Source: Sphingomonas sp.
GTDB taxonomy: Bacteria > Pseudomonadota > Alphaproteobacteria > Sphingomonadales > Sphingomonadaceae
Length of the DNA: 64,000 nt
Direction: 5' to 3'
Assembly (NCBI RefSeq): GCF_019746665.1
Contig: NZ_JAIERS010000006.1
Span: forward strand, 124,001 to 188,000
A program made the translations under genes and the position numbers. The notes beneath the pieces are model-generated. The model made no database searches. It saw only the letters and a list, made by a program, of their open reading frames with translations, and was not told the DNA's origin. Of the stretch, positions 18,038-27,953 are shown piece after piece. Each line of letters starts with the position of its first letter. The stretch's first letter is position 1.

Positions 18038-19327
18038 ATGATCCACCTCACCACCACCGACCCCGATTTCCCCACCCGCTTCGCCGCGCTCGTCAACGCC
18101 CGGCGCGAGGCGGACGCCGATGTCTCGCGCGATGTCGCCGTGATCATCGCCCGCGTCCGCGCCGAGGGCGACGCCGCGCTCCACGCGCTCACAGCGCAGT
18201 TCGATGGTCACGACCTTGATGAGACCGGCTGGCGGATCGACCCGGCCGAGTGGCGTGCGGCTTATGACGGGCTCGCCCCCGAATTGCGCGACGCGCTCGA
18301 TCTCGCCGCCGCGCGCATCCGCGCTTATCACGCGCGCCAGCGGCCCGAGGATGCCAGCTATCAGGAAGCCGGCATCCGGCTCGGCGCACGCTGGCGCCCA
18401 GTCGATGCGGCGGGCGTCTATGTGCCCGGCGGGCGCGCGGCCTATCCCAGCTCGGTGCTGATGAATGCGCTCCCCGCCAAGGTCGCCGGCGTCGAGCGGC
18501 TGGTGATGGTGACGCCGACCCCGCGCGGCGAGGTGAACCCGCTGGTGCTCGCCGCCGCGCATGTCGCGGGGGTGGACGAGCTGTGGCGGGTGGGCGGCGC
18601 GCAGGCGATCGCCGCGCTCGCCTTCGGCACCGAGCGGATCAAGCCGGTCGACGTCATCACCGGCCCCGGCAACGCGTGGGTGGCGGAGGCCAAGCGCCAG
18701 CTTTACGGCGTGGTCGGGATCGACATGGTTGCGGGGCCGAGCGAGATCGTCGTGGTGGCGGACGGCGACAACGATCCCGTCCTCACCGCCGCCGACCTGC
18801 TGAGCCAGGCCGAGCATGATCCCACCAGCCAATCGATCCTGTTCACCGACGATGCCGCTTTCGGCGCGGCGGTCGCGGCGCAGGTGGAGGCACATCTGGC
18901 GACGCTCGCGACGCAGGCCGTGGCGCGCGCCTCCTGGGAAGCCAATGGCGCGATCATCGTCGCGCCGCTCGCCGAGGTGCCGCCCTTGGTCGACGCGCTC
19001 GCGCCCGAGCATCTCCAGCTCGCGGTCGCGGAGCCCGAGGCGCTGTTCGACCGGGTGCGCCATGCCGGCTCGGTGTTCCTGGGGCGCCACACGCCGGAGG
19101 CGATCGGCGATTATGTCGCCGGACCCAACCACGTCCTCCCCACCGGCCGCCGCGCGCGTTTCTCGAGCGGGCTGTCGGTGCTCGATTTCATGAAGCGCAC
19201 CAGCTTCCTGGCGCTGGAGCGCGACGGCCTCGCCGAAATCGGCCCGGCGGCAGTGGCGCTGGCCGAAGCCGAGGGGTTGCCGGCGCACGCGCGATCGGTC
19301 GCGCTGCGGCTCAATCGGCGGGGGTAA
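18038..19327 (+). CDS. hisD: Histidinol dehydrogenase
   Basis: Zinc- and NAD-dependent enzyme for the last two oxidations of histidine synthesis (histidinol to histidine). The 429-residue length fits the family. Seen in the sequence: VYVPGGRAAYPSSVLM, the signature ITGPGNAWVAEAKR and VGIDMVAGPSEIVVVAD. The zinc ligand pair lies in LSQAEHD (about Q256/H259), and the catalytic Glu-His pair in APEHLQL is near residue 324-325. It follows hisG by 164 bases that are filled by the palindromic element, so co-transcription is likely but perhaps attenuated. Confidence 0.95.
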   Translation: MIHLTTTDPDFPTRFAALVNARREADADVSRDVAVIIARVRAEGDAALHALTAQFDGHDLDETGWRIDPAEWRAAYDGLAPELRDALDLAAARIRAYHARQRPEDASYQEAGIRLGARWRPVDAAGVYVPGGRAAYPSSVLMNALPAKVAGVERLVMVTPTPRGEVNPLVLAAAHVAGVDELWRVGGAQAIAALAFGTERIKPVDVITGPGNAWVAEAKRQLYGVVGIDMVAGPSEIVVVADGDNDPVLTAADLLSQAEHDPTSQSILFTDDAAFGAAVAAQVEAHLATLATQAVARASWEANGAIIVAPLAEVPPLVDALAPEHLQLAVAEPEALFDRVRHAGSVFLGRHTPEAIGDYVAGPNHVLPTGRRARFSSGLSVLDFMKRTSFLALERDGLAEIGPAAVALAEAEGLPAHARSVALRLNRRG

Positions 19328-19376
19328 CTCGGCTCGGGAACCGGGGTGACGGGGGCGATTTCTCCAGATCGGCCCC

Positions 19377-21083
19377 CTACGCCACCGCCCGCTCGGCCCA
19401 GCGCGCGCGATATTCGGCCTTGAGCGCCACCTTGTCGATCTTCTCGGTGCCAAGGCGGGGGAGCGGTCCCTCGGCGAGCCAGATCTTCGCCGGCACCTTG
19501 AACTTGGCGATGCGCGCTTCGAGGAAATCGCACAGGGCCTCGGCGTCCATCACCTCGCCGGCGCGGATCAGCACCACCGCGCCGGGCACTTCGCCATAGC
19601 GCTCATCCGGCAGGCCGAACACCGCGCATTCGGCGACCGCCGGGTTCTCGTAGAGCGCGGCCTCCACTTCCTGGCACGAGATATTCTCACCGCCGCGAAT
19701 GATGATGTCCTTCTTGCGATCGACGATGAACAGATAGCCGTCCTCGTCGAGATAGCCGATGTCGCCCGTCAGGAAGAAGCCGTCGGTGGTGAAGGCGGCC
19801 GCCGTGGCCTGCGGATTGTTCCAATAGCCGCGGAAGTTGCAGATCGAACGGATGGCGACCTCGCCGCGCGTCCCCGCCGGAACCGGCCGCTCATTGCCGT
19901 CGAGGATCGCCAACTCGACCAAGGGAGGCGAGGCACGGCCGGTCGAATTGGGCTTGGCGAGGTAATTGTCGCGGAAATTGCCGCAGCCGACGCCGTTGGT
20001 TTCGGTGAGGCCATAACCGATCAGCGGCTTGGCCCCGCCCATCTCTTCGTTCAGGCGCCGCACATGCTCGACCGGACGCGGCGCGCCCCCGGCGGCGAAA
20101 TCGGTGACCGTCGACAGATCATAGCGCGCGCGATTGGGATGCGTCAGAATCTCATAGCTCATCAGCGGCACGCCGACGAAATAGGTCACCTTTTCGCGCT
20201 CGATCAGCCGCATCGCCTCCTCGGCGTCCCATTTGGGCATGAGGACCAATTTCCGCCCCATCGCGAAGCTTTGCAGGAACACGGGGACTTCGGCGGTGAC
20301 GTGGAACAGCGGCACGTTGAGCAACGTCGCGTGCTCGGTGGGCGCGCTGCCGCCCTCTTGCGAGAGGATCGCGAACATGGTGAGCGCGCTCGTCAGATAG
20401 TTGAACACCGCCTGCGTCACCGCGCGGTGATCGCTATACGCGCCCTTGGAGCGGCCAGTGGAGCCGCTGGTGAACAGGATCGTCGCGAGATCGTCCGGCC
20501 CCAGTATCGGCAACGCGGCATCGTCGCGCCCGCGCTCGGTCAGCCTGGCGAGCGCCTGGGCGAGCGGCAGGCGATCGTCGATCGCGACCACCTCGGCCCC
20601 GACCCCGGTCGCCTCGGCCAGGCGCTGCGCGCGCGGCGCATCGGCGAAGACCAGCCGGCATTCGACATCGGCCACCGCCTCGGCCAGCTCGCCCGCCTGC
20701 CACCAGCCGTTGAGCAGGGTCGCGACGCCGCCCGCCATCAGCACCCCCATGTAGAGCGCGATCCAGCTCGGCGAATTGCGCATCGCGATGCCGACCCGGT
20801 CGCCCTTCGCCACGCCGAACCCGCTCACCAGCGCGCGCGCGACATTCTGGGCGATGGCGTACACCTCGGCGAAGCTCAGCCGCTCCTCGCCCGCCACCAG
20901 GAAGGTCTTGTCGCCATGCTGCTGGCAGAAATGCGCGAAATAGTAAGAAAGCGCGGGCGGCGCGGTGGCAATCGCCGGATAATCGCGCCCGTCACGCGTC
21001 ACCGAGGTCAGCGGCAGCTGGCCCCCCGGCGCGGTGAGCGCGGCGAGCACCGCATCCATGCGCTGGTCGAGCACTGACGGCAT
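19377..21083 (-). CDS. Class I adenylate-forming enzyme (acyl-CoA/AMP ligase family)
   Basis: A 568-residue AMP-binding enzyme that should activate a carboxylic acid as an acyl-adenylate and then form the CoA thioester. The P-loop [16 protein letters not shown] lies near residue 205, followed by YGLTETNG, the [21 protein letters not shown] hinge region and [12 protein letters not shown]. The usual catalytic-lysine segment near the end reads TEKIDK. The ATG at 21083 follows AGGAGAGAGTG. It is divergent from lgt and unrelated to it in function. Substrate chain length cannot be read from the sequence; medium- or long-chain fatty acids are typical. Confidence 0.88.
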   Translation of the reverse strand: MPSVLDQRMDAVLAALTAPGGQLPLTSVTRDGRDYPAIATAPPALSYYFAHFCQQHGDKTFLVAGEERLSFAEVYAIAQNVARALVSGFGVAKGDRVGIAMRNSPSWIALYMGVLMAGGVATLLNGWWQAGELAEAVADVECRLVFADAPRAQRLAEATGVGAEVVAIDDRLPLAQALARLTERGRDDAALPILGPDDLATILFTSGSTGRSKGAYSDHRAVTQAVFNYLTSALTMFAILSQEGGSAPTEHATLLNVPLFHVTAEVPVFLQSFAMGRKLVLMPKWDAEEAMRLIEREKVTYFVGVPLMSYEILTHPNRARYDLSTVTDFAAGGAPRPVEHVRRLNEEMGGAKPLIGYGLTETNGVGCGNFRDNYLAKPNSTGRASPPLVELAILDGNERPVPAGTRGEVAIRSICNFRGYWNNPQATAAAFTTDGFFLTGDIGYLDEDGYLFIVDRKKDIIIRGGENISCQEVEAALYENPAVAECAVFGLPDERYGEVPGAVVLIRAGEVMDAEALCDFLEARIAKFKVPAKIWLAEGPLPRLGTEKIDKVALKAEYRARWAERAVA

Positions 21084-21148
21084 CACTCTCTCCTCTTGGT
21101 CTTATGCGTTGCGCCCCTTATGGAGGCGGCGCAGCCTGGGGAAAAGCC

Positions 21149-22063
21149 TTGATCCTGTCTCTCGTCGCCGCCGCCGACCGGCACCTGCGTTTCACCGATC
21201 TGGGCATCGATCCCGTCGCGATCCCGATCCGGCTGGGCAGCTTCGCGTTCGACATCAAATGGTATTCGCTCGCCTATATCGCCGGCATCCTGATCGGTTA
21301 CTGGTACATGCTCAAGCTGATCGCGCAGCCCGGCGCGCCGATGGCGCGGCGCCATGCCGATGATCTGGTGTTCTATGCGACGATCGGGATCATCGCCGGC
21401 GGGCGGCTGGGCTATGTGATCTTCTACGCGCCCGAGATGTTCCTGAGTCCGCTCAAGATCATCCGGCTGTGGGACGGGGGGATGAGCTTTCACGGTGGCG
21501 CGATCGGCACCTCGATCGGGATCATCCTGTTCGCCCGCGCGCACAAGCTCGATTGGCTGCGGGTGCATGATTATCTCAGCTGCTGCGTGCCGTTCGGCCT
21601 GTTCTTCGGGCGCATCGCCAATTTCGTGAATGGTGAGCTGTGGGGCAAGCCGAGCCAGGTCGCCTGGGCGATCGTCTTCCCGCGCACCCCGGCGGACGTG
21701 CCGCGCCATCCGAGCCAGCTCTACGAGGCGGGGTTGGAGGGCATCCTGCTGTTCGCGCTGCTTTGGTTGGCGTTCTGGCGAACCAAGGCGCGCTATCAGC
21801 CGGGGCGACTGACCGGGCTGTTCATGGGGGGCTATGGCGTCGCGCGCTTCATCGTCGAATTCTACCGCGAGCCCGACGCCCAATTCTACGATCCGAACAA
21901 CGCCTTTTACGGCCTGTACGATGTGCTGCTGGTGAAGAGCGGCGTGCATATGGGCCAATGGCTGTGCGTGCCGATGATCCTGGGCGGCGCTTATCTGATC
22001 GCCACCGCCAAGGGCCGCCGTCAGCGCGTCGAAAGCATCGCCGGGCAGCAGAGCGTCGCATGA
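21149..22063 (+). CDS. lgt: Prolipoprotein diacylglyceryl transferase
   Basis: Inner-membrane enzyme that transfers diacylglycerol from phosphatidylglycerol to the lipobox cysteine of pre-prolipoproteins. The product has multiple membrane helices, the HGG motif in MSFHGGAIG, and the family signature [14 protein letters not shown]. Start choice is uncertain: TTG at 21149 gives [12 protein letters not shown] and a normal 304-residue protein. The ATG at 21104 would add 15 atypical residues and has no ribosome-binding site. It heads an overlapping run with the methyltransferase, GNAT and pgeF genes; its stop overlaps the next start as ATGA. Confidence 0.94.
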   Translation: MILSLVAAADRHLRFTDLGIDPVAIPIRLGSFAFDIKWYSLAYIAGILIGYWYMLKLIAQPGAPMARRHADDLVFYATIGIIAGGRLGYVIFYAPEMFLSPLKIIRLWDGGMSFHGGAIGTSIGIILFARAHKLDWLRVHDYLSCCVPFGLFFGRIANFVNGELWGKPSQVAWAIVFPRTPADVPRHPSQLYEAGLEGILLFALLWLAFWRTKARYQPGRLTGLFMGGYGVARFIVEFYREPDAQFYDPNNAFYGLYDVLLVKSGVHMGQWLCVPMILGGAYLIATAKGRRQRVESIAGQQSVA

Positions 22064-23085
22064 GCAGCGCCGAGCCGCTGCTCGCCGAGCGGCTGGCGCG
22101 GGCGATCACGCTGGCCGGGCCGATCTCGGTCGCGCAGTATATGGCTGCGGCGAACGGCCATTATTACGCGACCCGCGACCCGCTGGGGCAGGACTTCATC
22201 ACCGCGCCGGAGATCAGCCAGATGTTTGGCGAGCTGATCGGGCTGTGGCTCGCCGATCTGTGGGACCGCGCCGGGCGACCCGACGCCGCCTATGTGGAGC
22301 TTGGGCCGGGGCGCGGAACGCTTGCCGCCGATGCGCGGCGGGCGATGGCGAAAGCAGGGTTCGCGCCGCCCGTCCATTTCGTCGAGACGAGCCCCGTATT
22401 GCGCGCGGCGCAAGCCGAGCGGGTGGCGGATGCCGCATGGCACGACAGCATCGAGACGCTTCCCGATGACGTGCCGCTGCTGATCGTCGCCAACGAGTTT
22501 TTCGACGCGCTGCCGATCCGGCAGTTGGTGCGCGGTCGCGACGCATGGCACGAACGGCTGGTCGCCTGCCAGGACACACTGTTCCTGCCGATCGCGGGCG
22601 ATCCGGTGCCGGAGGCGATCATCCCCGAACCGCTACGCCCCGCCCCGCCCGGCGCGGTGATCGAAACCAGCCCGGCGAGCGTCGCGATCGCCCGCGCGCT
22701 GGCCGAGCGGTTGGCGCGGCAGGGCGGCGGGTTGCTGGCGGTCGATTACGGCTATGAGGGGCCCGCGCTTGGTGAGACGCTGCAGGCGGTGCGCGCCCAT
22801 GCCTTCGTCAACCCGTTCGAGGCGCCGGGAGAGCATGACCTGACCGCCCATGTCGACTTCGCGACGCTCGCTGCCGCGCTCGCGCAGGGCGGGGCAGTGC
22901 CGCACGGGCCGGTGACGCAAGGCGCCTTCCTGACGACGCTCGGCATCGACGCGCGCGCGGCGGCGCTTGGCCCGGCGGTATCGGCGGACCGGGATCGGCT
23001 GGTAGCGCCGGACCAGATGGGGCAATTGTTCAAGGTGCTGGCCGCGACCGCCCCCGGCTGGCCGCGACCGGAGGGGTTTGCATGA
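22060..23085 (+). CDS. Class I SAM-dependent methyltransferase (NDUFAF7/DUF185 family)
   Basis: A 341-residue protein of the DUF185/MidA family. The mitochondrial relative NDUFAF7 methylates an arginine of a complex I subunit; the bacterial target is not established. Visible features are the N-terminal [24 protein letters not shown], the SAM-binding [14 protein letters not shown] near residue 80-95, and [11 protein letters not shown]. It starts with an ATGA overlap on the lgt stop and ends with another ATGA overlap on the GNAT gene, so the four genes are translationally coupled. Confidence 0.88.
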   Translation: MSSAEPLLAERLARAITLAGPISVAQYMAAANGHYYATRDPLGQDFITAPEISQMFGELIGLWLADLWDRAGRPDAAYVELGPGRGTLAADARRAMAKAGFAPPVHFVETSPVLRAAQAERVADAAWHDSIETLPDDVPLLIVANEFFDALPIRQLVRGRDAWHERLVACQDTLFLPIAGDPVPEAIIPEPLRPAPPGAVIETSPASVAIARALAERLARQGGGLLAVDYGYEGPALGETLQAVRAHAFVNPFEAPGEHDLTAHVDFATLAAALAQGGAVPHGPVTQGAFLTTLGIDARAAALGPAVSADRDRLVAPDQMGQLFKVLAATAPGWPRPEGFA

Positions 23086-23585
23086 TCGAACGGCTCGCCC
23101 AACCAGACGATGCCGAAGCGCTCTCGACGCTCGGCAAGGAGACTTTCGTCGAAACCTTCGGCCATCTCTACACGCCCGAAAACCTCGCCGCGTTCCTCGA
23201 AAATCACGCGCCCGAGCGCTGGGCCGAACAGCTCGCCGATCCCGCTTATGCGATCCGCGTCGCCGAGGCCGAGGGGCGACCGATCGCCTATGCCAAGCTC
23301 GGCCCGCCCTCGCTGCCCTTCACCCCCCAAGGGCACCCGATCGAGCTACGCCAGCTTTACGTGCTGAAGCCCTGGCACGGCTGCGGGCTCGCCGCGCGGC
23401 TGATGGAGTGGACGATCGCCGAAGCCCGCGCGCGCGGCGCCGACGAGCTGTACCTGTCGGTCTTCACGGACAATCACCGCGCCCGACGCTTCTATGAGCG
23501 CTACGGCTTCGAATTCGTCCGGACCTATGCCTTCATGGTCGGCAGCCACGCCGACGAGGACCATATCATGCGGCTCGCGCTGTGA
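23082..23585 (+). CDS. GNAT family N-acetyltransferase
   Basis: A 167-residue acetyltransferase with the GNAT fold. The acetyl-CoA-binding segment is QLYVLKPWHGCGLAARLME (motif A, about residues 86-105), followed by VFTDNHRARRFYERYGFE (motif B). The full N-terminal lobe is present, so it is not truncated. The substrate cannot be inferred; relatives acetylate small amines, antibiotics or protein N-termini. It overlaps its neighbours on both sides by 4 bases (ATGA in, GTGA out), placing it in the lgt-pgeF operon. Confidence 0.85.
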   Translation: MIERLAQPDDAEALSTLGKETFVETFGHLYTPENLAAFLENHAPERWAEQLADPAYAIRVAEAEGRPIAYAKLGPPSLPFTPQGHPIELRQLYVLKPWHGCGLAARLMEWTIAEARARGADELYLSVFTDNHRARRFYERYGFEFVRTYAFMVGSHADEDHIMRLAL

Positions 23586-24340
23586 GCGTCGAGGTCATCC
23601 GGGCGGACGCCCTTTACGGCGTAAAGCACGGCTTTCTCGGCCGGCGCGGCGGGGTTTCGAGCGGGGTCCATGCCGGGCTCAACGTCGGCACCGGCTCGGC
23701 CGACGAGGCGGCGGCGATCGCGGAGAACCGGGCGCTGGCCGTCGACGCAGTCGCGCCGGGGGCGACGCTGGTGACGGTCTATCAAATCCATTCAGCCGAG
23801 GTGGTGACCGTGGTCGCGCCGATCGATTTCGACGAGCGCCCGCGTGCCGACGCGATGGTGACGGCGACGCCCGGGCTCGTGCTGGGCATCCTCACCGCCG
23901 ACTGCGCGCCGGTGCTGCTTGCTGACGCGCAAGCGGGCGTGGTCGGCGCGGCCCATGCCGGCTGGAAGGGCGCCTTCGCGGGGGTGTGCGAGGCGACGGT
24001 CGAAGCGATGGTCGCGCTCGGCGCGGATCGCGCGCGGATCGCCGCCGCGATCGGCCCCTGTATCGCCCGTGCGAGCTATGAGGTGGACGATGCGTTCTTC
24101 GCCCGCTTCGCCGAGGCGGACCCGGCGACCGAGCGCTTCTTTTCCCCCGGCCGCGCCGGGCATCATCAGTTCGACCTCGAAGGCTATGTCGCGTCACGCC
24201 TTGCCGCCGCCGGCGTCACCCGGATCGAGGCGCTGGGGCTCGACACCTATGCCGACGAAGACCGCTTCTTCAGCTATCGCCGCGCGACGCACGCGCGCGA
24301 AAGCAGCTATGGCCGGCAGATCAGCCTGATCGGGCTTTAG
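23582..24340 (+). CDS. pgeF: Peptidoglycan editing factor PgeF (polyphenol oxidase family)
   Basis: A 252-residue member of the YfiH/PgeF (former laccase-like DUF152) family. PgeF removes peptidoglycan precursors in which L-Ser has been misincorporated for L-Ala. The Zn/Cu-type ligand residues are visible: Cys in LTADCAPVL, His in AAHAGWKG, and Cys in IGPCIARASYEV. The N-terminal FLGRRGGVSSGVHAGLNVG segment is typical. It starts at a GTG overlapping the GNAT stop (GTGA) and is the last gene of the run that begins with lgt. Confidence 0.9.
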   Translation: MSVEVIRADALYGVKHGFLGRRGGVSSGVHAGLNVGTGSADEAAAIAENRALAVDAVAPGATLVTVYQIHSAEVVTVVAPIDFDERPRADAMVTATPGLVLGILTADCAPVLLADAQAGVVGAAHAGWKGAFAGVCEATVEAMVALGADRARIAAAIGPCIARASYEVDDAFFARFAEADPATERFFSPGRAGHHQFDLEGYVASRLAAAGVTRIEALGLDTYADEDRFFSYRRATHARESSYGRQISLIGL

Positions 24341-24413
24341 CACCACGCCGCGGGGCATGGCGGCAAACGGTTTCGCGCGTTACTAGGGGCGCATCATCCC
24401 CAGGGAGCATCCC

Positions 24414-25733
24414 ATGACTCAGGAAACCGAAGCCGATCTCACCGGAGCCGTCGCGCGCGCGCGGCCCAAGCCCGATGTCGATCAGATCAACGGCCGCAAG
24501 CTGAAGCCCGCGACGTTGATGATGGGGCATGGCTTCGATCCGATGCTCTCAGAAGGCTCGCTCAAGCCGCCGATCTTCCTCACCTCGACCTTCGTCTTCC
24601 CCAACGCCGCCGCCGGCAAGCGCCATTTCGAGGGTGTGACAGGCAAGCGCCCGGGCGGCGCCGAGGGGCTGGTCTATTCGCGCTTCAACGGCCCCAATCA
24701 GGAAATCCTCGAGGATCGGCTGAGCGTGTGGGAAGAGGCCGAGGACGCGCTCACCTTCTCCTCGGGCATGTCGGCGATCGCGACTCTGTTCCTGTCGCTG
24801 GTCCGGCCGGGCGACACGATCGTCCACTCCGGTCCGCTCTACGCCGCGACCGAGACGCTCATCGCGCGCGTGCTCGGCCGGTTCGGTGTGCATTTCCTCG
24901 ATTTTCCGGCGGGCGCCACCCGAGCCGAAATCGACGCGGTGCTGAGCAAGGCGGCGTCGGGCCGGGTCGCGCTGATCTATCTCGAAAGCCCCGCCAACCC
25001 CACCAACGCGCTGGTCGATGTGGAAGCCGTTGCCGCCAGCCGCGACGCGATCTTCGCCAATGCGGCGGAAAAACCGCCGATCGCGATCGACAACACTTTC
25101 CTCGGGCCGCTGTGGCACCAGCCGCTGAAGCATGGCGCCGATATGGTGGTGTACAGCCTCACCAAATATGCCGGCGGCCATTCGGACCTGGTCGCGGGCG
25201 GTCTGCTCGGCTCCAAGGCGCAGATCGATGTCGTGCGGCTGATGCGCAACACGATCGGCACGATCACCGATCCCAACACCGCCTGGATGCTGCTGCGCAG
25301 CCTGGAGACGCTCGAGCTGCGGATGACGCGTGCGGGCGAGAATGCCGCCAAGGTCTGCGCCTTCCTGCGCGATCACCCCAAGGTCGAGCGCGTCGGCTAT
25401 CTGGGTTTCCTGGAGGACGGGCCGGACGCGCGCCAGGCCGACATCTATCGCCGCCACTGCACCGGGGCTGGCTCAACCTTCTCGCTCTATCTGAAGGGCG
25501 GCGAGGCGGAGGCGTTCCGCTTCCTCGACGCGCTCAAGATCGCCAAGCTCGCCGTTTCGCTCGGCGGAACCGAGACGCTCGCCAGCCATCCCGCGGGGAT
25601 GACACATTTGTCGGTGCCCGAGGCCCGCAAGGCCGCCTTGGGAATCACCGACAATCTGGTGCGCATCTCGATCGGGGTGGAGGATCCCGAGGATCTGATC
25701 GCCGATTTCGAGCAGGCGCTCGCGGTGGTGTAA
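24414..25733 (+). CDS. Cystathionine gamma-synthase family PLP enzyme
   Basis: A 439-residue Cys/Met-metabolism PLP enzyme, probably making cystathionine, or homocysteine by sulfhydrylation, from an activated homoserine. The PLP lysine is about K251 in VVYSLTKYAGGHSD. Other family segments are FSSGMSAIATLF, YLESPANPTN and SLGGTETLASHPAGMTH. An AGGGAG ribosome-binding site precedes the ATG. It is longer at the N-terminus than E. coli MetB, with about 40 extra residues. It stands alone, followed by a palindromic terminator-like repeat. Exact substrate among MetB, MetZ and MetY types is not decided; the metX homolog at 31622 suggests O-acetylhomoserine is available. Confidence 0.87.
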   Translation: MTQETEADLTGAVARARPKPDVDQINGRKLKPATLMMGHGFDPMLSEGSLKPPIFLTSTFVFPNAAAGKRHFEGVTGKRPGGAEGLVYSRFNGPNQEILEDRLSVWEEAEDALTFSSGMSAIATLFLSLVRPGDTIVHSGPLYAATETLIARVLGRFGVHFLDFPAGATRAEIDAVLSKAASGRVALIYLESPANPTNALVDVEAVAASRDAIFANAAEKPPIAIDNTFLGPLWHQPLKHGADMVVYSLTKYAGGHSDLVAGGLLGSKAQIDVVRLMRNTIGTITDPNTAWMLLRSLETLELRMTRAGENAAKVCAFLRDHPKVERVGYLGFLEDGPDARQADIYRRHCTGAGSTFSLYLKGGEAEAFRFLDALKIAKLAVSLGGTETLASHPAGMTHLSVPEARKAALGITDNLVRISIGVEDPEDLIADFEQALAVV

Positions 25734-25763
25734 GCGGGGGGACGGCCGGTAGGCTTCGCTGCC

Positions 25764-25847
25764 ACCCACCCCAACCCCTCCCTTTCAGGGAGGGGCTCCA
25801 GCTCGTCTTAAACCCCCCTCCCTGACAGGGAGGGGCCGGGGGTGGGT
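25764..25847. repeat. Nested GC-rich palindromic element, likely bidirectional terminator
   Basis: Two identical 9-bp hairpins (CCCCTCCCT with AGGGAGGGG; 25775-25795 and 25815-25835) are enclosed by 9-bp outer arms (25764-25772 and 25839-25847). It lies between the convergent ends of the cystathionine gamma-synthase family gene and ruvB. The symmetric construction and lack of coding potential suggest a mobile intergenic repeat reused as a transcription stop. Confidence 0.72.
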
Positions 25848-25869
25848 CGATTAAGCACGCAACGTTCCG

Positions 25870-26889
25870 CTACTCGAACAGCCCCTCCTGCGCCCCCGCC
25901 GGCGGGTTCAGCCCCAGATGCTTCCACCCGAGCGGGTTCAGGCACCGCCCGCGCGCGGTCCGCGCGATCAGGCCGAGCTGGATCAGATAGGGCTCAATCA
26001 CTTCCTCGATCGTGTCGCGGGGTTCGGAAAGGCCGGCGGCGAGCGTCTCCACCCCGACCGGGCCGCCGCGATAGACATCGGCGATCATCGTCAGATAGCG
26101 GCGATCCATCGCGTCGAGCCCCAGCGCATCGACCTCCAGCCGGGTGAGCGCGCGGTCCGCGAGCGCGGCATCGACGATCGCGACGCCCGCGACATCGGCG
26201 AAATCGCGCACCCGGCGCAGCAATCGCCCGGCGATGCGCGGCGTGCCCCGTGCGCGGCCCGCGATCTCGCGCGCACCGTCGGGCGCGATGCCAAGCCCGA
26301 GCAGTCCGGCGGCACGCGTCACCACCCGTTCCAGCTCGTCGACCGTGTAGAAGTTGAGCCGCACCGGAATGCCAAAGCGATCGCGCAAGGGCGTGGTGAG
26401 CAATCCCTGCCGCGTCGTCGCGCCGACCAGCGTGAAGCGCGGCAGGTCGATCCGCACCGACCGCGCCGATGGTCCCTCGCCGATCATCAGATCGAGCGCG
26501 CGGTCCTCCATCGCCGGATAGAGCACTTCCTCCACCGCGGGCGGCAGGCGGTGAATTTCGTCGATGAACAGCACATCGCCTTCCTCCAGATTGGTGAGGA
26601 GCGCGGCGAGATCACCCGACTTGACGATCACCGGGCCGGATGTGGCGCGGAATCCGACCCCCATTTCACGCGCGATGATCTGCGCGAGCGTCGTTTTGCC
26701 GAGCCCGGGGGGACCGAAGAACAGCACATGATCAAGCGCCTCGCCCCGCGCCTTGGCGGCGGCGATGAACACCCGCAGATTCTCCCGCGCCGCCTGCTGG
26801 CCCACGAAATCGGCGAGCGTTTTGGGGCGCAGCGCCGCATCGGCGTCTTCGGGTTGGCGAGCGGGGGTCGTGAGGGGGTTCACGGTCAT
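25870..26889 (-). CDS. ruvB: Holliday junction branch-migration helicase RuvB
   Basis: AAA+ motor of the RuvAB complex that drives branch migration of Holliday junctions in recombination and repair. The 339-residue protein has Walker A GPPGLGKT (59-66), Walker B FIDEIH (108-113), the arginine-finger region and the C-terminal winged helix ([10 protein letters not shown], then [10 protein letters not shown]). Its start overlaps the stop of the upstream VOC-family gene by 4 bases (ATGA). In many bacteria ruvA directly precedes ruvB; here ruvA lies at 27954-28547, separated by two other genes. Confidence 0.97.
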   Translation of the reverse strand: MTVNPLTTPARQPEDADAALRPKTLADFVGQQAARENLRVFIAAAKARGEALDHVLFFGPPGLGKTTLAQIIAREMGVGFRATSGPVIVKSGDLAALLTNLEEGDVLFIDEIHRLPPAVEEVLYPAMEDRALDLMIGEGPSARSVRIDLPRFTLVGATTRQGLLTTPLRDRFGIPVRLNFYTVDELERVVTRAAGLLGLGIAPDGAREIAGRARGTPRIAGRLLRRVRDFADVAGVAIVDAALADRALTRLEVDALGLDAMDRRYLTMIADVYRGGPVGVETLAAGLSEPRDTIEEVIEPYLIQLGLIARTARGRCLNPLGWKHLGLNPPAGAQEGLFE

Positions 26890-27431
26890 CGCGGCGCGAT
26901 CAACGCGATGCGATTGCCTTCGCTGTCTTCGACTTCGGCGACGAACCCGGCTGGCCCAATCGCCTTCTTCTCATAGAGGATTTTCGCGCCAAGGGTGCGG
27001 GCGCGTGCCAGCGTCGGGTCGATCTCGGCGACCCGAAAATAAACGATCGCTCCTGCCTTGGCGGGCACATAGACGTCGCCACGCACCAGCGCGCCGCTCG
27101 CCCCCTCAGCGCCCGCCTCTGCGGGGAACAACGCCATCTCATAGCCGTCGATCCGCTCGCGCTCGAACGTGAGCCCTAACAAGGCGGTGTAGAAGGCGGT
27201 CGCGCGATCCAAATCGTGGACCGGCAATTCGACATAAGCGATCGGGTTGGCGCTGGCGGGCGTGGACATGGCGCCACTAGGCGCGGCCACGAGCGGTGCC
27301 GTCAAGCCGAATAGGAGCGCGAACATTCCGCCGATCATCCGTCCGCCATGGATCAACCGCGCGCGGCGACGGATGGCGCCGTTGCGTTGATCGCTGATCC
27401 TTCCTGCCATCCCGGGGTCGAGACGCGCCAT
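26886..27431 (-). CDS. VOC family protein with N-terminal membrane or signal segment
   Basis: A 181-residue protein whose last 120 or so residues form a glyoxalase/bleomycin-resistance (VOC) fold: [34 protein letters not shown], and a C-terminal [20 protein letters not shown]. The strongest ribosome-binding site (AGGAGG, 6 bases upstream) points to the ATG at 27431. That start adds an arginine-rich stretch and a hydrophobic helix (about 34-51), so the protein would be anchored or exported. A start at 27269 would give a plain cytoplasmic VOC protein but has no good ribosome-binding site. It is translationally coupled to ruvB. Substrate is unknown. Confidence 0.82.
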   Translation of the reverse strand: MARLDPGMAGRISDQRNGAIRRRARLIHGGRMIGGMFALLFGLTAPLVAAPSGAMSTPASANPIAYVELPVHDLDRATAFYTALLGLTFERERIDGYEMALFPAEAGAEGASGALVRGDVYVPAKAGAIVYFRVAEIDPTLARARTLGAKILYEKKAIGPAGFVAEVEDSEGNRIALIAPR

Positions 27432-27437
27432 GCCGGG

Positions 27438-27443
27438 CCTCCT
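27438..27443 (-). promoter_or_regulatory. Shine-Dalgarno AGGAGG deciding the VOC start
   Basis: A perfect AGGAGG on the minus strand lies exactly 6 bases before the ATG at 27431. Neither internal ATG (27338 or 27269) has a comparable site, which is why the long form with a hydrophobic segment is preferred. Confidence 0.7.
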
Positions 27444-27596
27444 AAAAAACCGATGATCGCTGCGCTGTGTTAACGGTGCGGCGGCGCGCGCGCCAGTGTG
27501 GCCAGGCGCCCGGCTCTGCCGAACAAATTGCGCCAGCTTGCCGGGAACAGCCTTTAATCCAAGCGGTTAGAGGCATCGCACACTAGGAGAGCCCAG

Positions 27597-27953
27597 ATGC
27601 CCAAGCGTTTCACCGCGACCGAGAATGCAATCGAGAAGGGCCTGGAGAACACCAGCCCGAAGCAAGGCGCCAAGCTGGTGCGCGAATGGCTGGGCGAGGT
27701 CGAAAAGCTCGATCTGCCCGGTGCCAAGGGATTGCACGGCGATCTGCAAAAGCTCGCGACCGAGCTTGAAAAGGACGACGCCGATCCCACGAAGATCGAG
27801 AAGTTGCTGGGCAAGCTCGGGCCAGCCACGGTGAAGCTCGCCGATCGTTGCGATGACGAGAAGGTTAGCGAGAAGGTCCGCGCGCTCGGCGAGGCACTGG
27901 TTGATTCGGGCGAAGAAAGCGCCGACGACCACGAGACGGTCGGCGCGAAGTAA
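27597..27953 (+). CDS. Hypothetical protein, charged and helical
   Basis: A 118-residue protein beginning MPKRFTATENAIEKGLENT and composed of lysine-, glutamate- and leucine-rich helices throughout (for example KLVREWLGEVEKLDLPG and KLGPATVKLADRC). It has no signal, membrane helix or recognisable catalytic motif. AGGAGAGCCC precedes the ATG, and codon usage looks like that of neighbouring genes, so it is very likely expressed. No family was recognised. Its TAA stop abuts the ruvA stop, which is convergent, with no gap. It might be a cytoplasmic scaffold or stress protein, but that is speculation. Confidence 0.8.
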   Translation: MPKRFTATENAIEKGLENTSPKQGAKLVREWLGEVEKLDLPGAKGLHGDLQKLATELEKDDADPTKIEKLLGKLGPATVKLADRCDDEKVSEKVRALGEALVDSGEESADDHETVGAK

